In this document: positions 61,784 through 64,000 of the stretch, one piece after another
Layout of the letters: every line of letters begins with the position of its first letter
Position numbering within the stretch: position 1 is the first letter of the stretch
Origin: Lachnospiraceae bacterium
GTDB lineage: Bacteria > Bacillota > Clostridia > Lachnospirales > Lachnospiraceae
Direction of reading: 5' to 3'
Length of the DNA stretch: 64,000 nucleotides
Assembly: GCA_028692395.1 (NCBI GenBank)
Contig: JAQUXP010000001.1
Location: 105,993 to 169,992, forward strand
Notes under the pieces: model-generated
Told to the model about the DNA's origin: nothing
Database searches by the model: none
The model's input: only the letters and a program-made list of their open reading frames with translations
Made by a program: the position numbers and the translations under genes

Positions 61784-63679
61784 TCAGCTTATGCTTCCTT
61801 CTGACATATTCAAAAGAACCTGGCTTCCATCCGGACGTACCCCATATGTGTGTACTTGATAAACACCAGTTTTAAAGGCAAAGGTGCTGGCAAAAACCGA
61901 AAGAGAATAGGACCCGTCTGCTAATTGCTGCGCATCATACCAATGTAAATCACTTTGATCTTCCTCGGCCCATACCGCACAGCGGATTGCCTGGAATCCT
62001 TCATCTGCTGACAGCTCGCTGATGAAAATGTCAAATCTTCCGACTTTGTAATCATAAGGTGTCACCTCAACTGTTGCAGTGGCTGTATCCTCCTCTGGCT
62101 GCTCGTCCTCCTGGTTTTGCAGCATCTTCTCCTGCTCACTTAATTTTGTCGGATTCTTGTTAATACTTGCCGTCAGTTTTTCCATGAATGCCGATTTCTT
62201 GGATAATTCACTGTTTTCTTCTTCCACTCCATATTCTTCTGTCAGCGTAGGAAGACTGGAAAAAAGATTTGTGCCCAGTCCAAGACGATTTCCTGAAATA
62301 TCCGCCCCCAATGCCGCAACTGTAGTCGGAAAATTATCAAAGGTAGAATACGTTCGACAGGACTGCTGTTCTGGTTCGATAGGAGCATTAATATACGTAG
62401 TATATACACGTCTTTGGTAGTCCTTGGAAACCGGATCGCAGAAATCCTTATCCATCGTTGGATGATCTCCCGTAACCACAATGGTTGTATTCTCATAGAA
62501 ATCCTGCTGTTGAATCCATTTGATAAAACTTGTTACTTTTTTATCTGAACACGCAATGACATTGGCGTATTGATTATCTCCATAAGGATTTCCGCAGTCT
62601 TTGCAGTAATATCCGTCCTCAAAATGTGTATCTGCTGTGAGAATCGTCAGATTAAAGGGTTCCTCCGACTGGCTCATCTCTTCCAATTGTTTCTTTGCAT
62701 GATCAAAAAGCTTCTGATCCTCATAACCCCACCATACATAATAACCTTCCGGTATTTCTCCCTCAGCTAAAGAATAAGTATAGTCACAAATCTGATAGTC
62801 ACCATGTTCCCGATAAAAAAGCTCCCTGCCACCAAACACGGCTTTTGATCCAATTAATAAGGTATTCTGATATCCTGCATCTTTCAGTATATCACCAATA
62901 GCAGTGACCCCTGGGAAAAAGCTGTCCTGGGTGTCCATAGAACTTCCCTCAATGGGGATCGTCAATGGCAGCCCTGTACTTTGTCCAAACATCGCTCCCA
63001 TTGTCCAGGTAGTATTCATCAGAGCATAGCCCCCATTCAGCTGTTCACTATCCCCGGAGAAGCTTTCATTTTCCTGGGACAGCTTTGTCAGATTCGGAAT
63101 ATAATTATCCTCAAAGCCCCCACCTGACTCCTTGTCTGCATAGGTTGTTTCCATCGACTCCAGATAAATATAGATCAGGTTTCTTTTTTCCTGCGGAAAG
63201 CTGATCTCTACGGAGGAAGGATCCACATAATTATCATCTATAAAGCTTACATAAGTATTCTGATTTTCCAGGTAAGAGGACAAATCCAGTTCATTCCATG
63301 CATATGTAACTGCAGTTGTAGCCGCCAGCAGAGCTGTGACTGGTGCAGCTATCTCAATAATTCTATAGATATGGTTATTATGTTCTAAGCCTTTCAGAAG
63401 TAGCGTAATTCCCACTAAAGCAGCTACAGCCGCAAAGACGCAGGAAACAATATAGCTTAAAATCATATTACTTCCTGTGCCCTCCAAAGGAGCCTTCAGA
63501 TGGTACACAATTTCATCAACACTCAATTCGCTCCAATTATCCCATGCCCACTGAACACTTTGATAAAGTAACACACAGATTCCAACAATTGCAATTGCCA
63601 AAATTCTTTTTATAATATAAATCAGCCAGCTGATTCTCCCATAGAATTTCTCATCCTGTTTTTCTAAAAAACGACGCAT
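61784..63679 (-). CDS. LTA synthase/OpgB-like phosphoglycerol transferase with C-terminal GBS Bsp-like domain
   Basis: 631 residues. Three to four N-terminal membrane helices (about 20-40, 72-95, 108-127) precede an extracellular sulfatase-fold domain: metal-binding Glu174 in IYLESMETTYAD, nucleophile Thr in MNTTWTMGAMFGQSTGLPL (about residue 223/224) as in OpgB, DTHFEDGY and GDHPTMD. A Glu/Thr-rich linker leads to ~80 residues resembling GBS Bsp-like repeats (GRFDIFISEL...YQVHTYGV). It should transfer glycerol phosphate from phosphatidylglycerol to an outside glycan; acceptor unknown. Own promoter. Confidence 0.87.
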   Translation of the reverse strand: MRRFLEKQDEKFYGRISWLIYIIKRILAIAIVGICVLLYQSVQWAWDNWSELSVDEIVYHLKAPLEGTGSNMILSYIVSCVFAAVAALVGITLLLKGLEHNNHIYRIIEIAAPVTALLAATTAVTYAWNELDLSSYLENQNTYVSFIDDNYVDPSSVEISFPQEKRNLIYIYLESMETTYADKESGGGFEDNYIPNLTKLSQENESFSGDSEQLNGGYALMNTTWTMGAMFGQSTGLPLTIPIEGSSMDTQDSFFPGVTAIGDILKDAGYQNTLLIGSKAVFGGRELFYREHGDYQICDYTYSLAEGEIPEGYYVWWGYEDQKLFDHAKKQLEEMSQSEEPFNLTILTADTHFEDGYYCKDCGNPYGDNQYANVIACSDKKVTSFIKWIQQQDFYENTTIVVTGDHPTMDKDFCDPVSKDYQRRVYTTYINAPIEPEQQSCRTYSTFDNFPTTVAALGADISGNRLGLGTNLFSSLPTLTEEYGVEEENSELSKKSAFMEKLTASINKNPTKLSEQEKMLQNQEDEQPEEDTATATVEVTPYDYKVGRFDIFISELSADEGFQAIRCAVWAEEDQSDLHWYDAQQLADGSYSLSVFASTFAFKTGVYQVHTYGVRPDGSQVLLNMSEGSIS

Positions 63680-63716
63680 TTCTCTCTACTCCAGTTCATC
63701 TTTTGTTAACGAAAAC

Positions 63717-63745
63717 AGTATAACAGATTAAACGCATGTAAACAA
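63717..63745 (-). promoter_or_regulatory. Promoter of the phosphoglycerol transferase gene
   Basis: TTGTTT (63740-63745), 17 bases, TATACT (63717-63722) on the minus strand, 38 bases before the start codon, which has GGAG at 8 bases. Confidence 0.75.
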
Positions 63746-63777
63746 TATCAAGTTTTTGGAAGAAAACAAAATGCGAC

Positions 63778-63825
63778 AAAAAAGCAGGAAAAAATAGGAT
63801 CTCCAATCCATCATTTTTTCCTGCT
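63778..63825 (-). terminator. Terminator of a gene beyond the right edge
   Basis: AGCAGGAAAAAAT pairs with ATTTTTTCCTGCT (43-base hairpin, 63783-63825), with a T-run following on the minus strand. Its upstream gene lies outside the window or within the last 175 bases, where no ORF is seen. Confidence 0.7.
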
Positions 63826-63906
63826 GAGAACTTGTTCTTTTCATATTTTACAGGGTTTTGAGCCACATAACCACCACAGTTTTGCAGTTGCTTTTAACGT
63901 AGATTA

Positions 63907-63946
63907 GCTCGAAAGTCTCTAGTAATAAGGCTTCCGAGCATTTTTT
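63907..63946. repeat. Imperfect hairpin followed by T-run, right edge
   Basis: GCTCGAAAG (63907-63915) and CTTCCGAGC (63931-63939) pair except for one A-C, with six T after on the plus strand. No gene on either side in the window; possibly a terminator or the end of an element outside. Confidence 0.4.
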
Positions 63947-63971
63947 ATTTCCATTTTATGTCATATTGTCA

Positions 63972-64000
63972 TTGTCTTTCATCGTCTATTGTGGTATAAT
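63972..64000 (+). promoter_or_regulatory. Plus-strand promoter at the right edge
   Basis: TTGTCT (63972-63977), 17 bases, consensus TATAAT (63995-64000), ending exactly at the window edge. It suggests that a plus-strand gene starts just beyond. Confidence 0.55.

Noticed and set aside
61784..63679. Sulfatase acting on sulfate esters
   Set aside because: The catalytic residue is Thr in an OpgB-like context and there is no formylglycine C/S-x-P-x-R motif; membrane helices fit a phosphoglycerol transferase.

Overview
The window is a low-to-mid GC chromosomal segment of an anaerobic Firmicute, most likely a gut Lachnospiraceae (Blautia/Ruminococcus/Dorea-like). This rests on pyruvate phosphate dikinase next to a PPi-type phosphofructokinase, a DUF6062 protein, LytTR/DUF3021 regulation of an ABC exporter, and a Gram-positive wall-polysaccharide locus with LCP and RgpF-type proteins. 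Genus assignment is inference. Almost every gene is on the minus strand; only one TetR-family regulator is on the plus strand.

Layout. (1) 1-4.7 kb: a hexitol PTS operon read leftward: MtlR-type PRD regulator, EIIA, a P-loop kinase, a MtlA-type EIICB, and the first codons of a medium-chain dehydrogenase leaving the window. (2) 4.7-5.1 kb: a gene-free 0.5 kb region with promoter-like and terminator-like elements on both strands; it may encode one or two small RNAs. (3) 5.2-8.6 kb: a Ca2+-type P-type ATPase divergent from a TetR/DhaS-like regulator, both with TTG starts. (4) 8.7-12.4 kb: an unrecognised 335-residue protein, then a LytTR-DUF3021-ABC ATPase-ABC permease operon. (5) 12.6-30.6 kb: housekeeping genes: ppdK, PPi-PFK, an uppP/lipoprotein SBP/M24 peptidase/DUF6062 operon, carAB, tRNA-Leu(CAG), lspA with a zinc-ribbon protein, a ClpX, and an HtrA protease.

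(6) 30.8-63.7 kb: a 33 kb cell-surface polysaccharide locus in about five transcription units, each with a good sigma-A promoter. Unit A (61.5 to 46.9 kb) makes dTDP-deoxy sugars (rfbA, rfbC, a Tll/RmlD-like SDR) and exports a polymer through a Wzm/Wzt ABC transporter whose Wzt has a C-terminal carbohydrate-recognition domain. It also carries two RgpF-like proteins, a methyltransferase plus a kinase-coiled-coil protein (a split version of the WbdD chain terminator), an acyltransferase, a tandem GT2 enzyme and GtrA. Unit B (46.7 to 44.0 kb) is a secreted clan-A-like glycosidase with six 65-residue wall-binding repeats. Unit C (43.8 to 34.7 kb) holds two ATP-grasp ligases (one fused to a D-cysteine desulfhydrase/ACC-deaminase-like PLP domain), two ArnE/F-size EamA proteins, an ArnC-like prenyl-phosphate glycosyltransferase, a WecE/RffA aminotransferase and two GT2 enzymes. 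Unit D (34.5 to 30.8 kb) has the initiating sugar-1-phosphate transferase, an LCP ligase and a rhamnosyltransferase-like GT2. Upstream, an OpgB/LtaS-like phosphoglycerol transferase carries a GBS Bsp-like tail.

The two most promising undescribed systems are Unit C, which looks like a lipid-linked amino-sugar pathway with an added amino-acid ligation step, and the split WbdD-like terminator paired with a Wzt reader domain in a Gram-positive genome. Both functions are inferred from gene content only.
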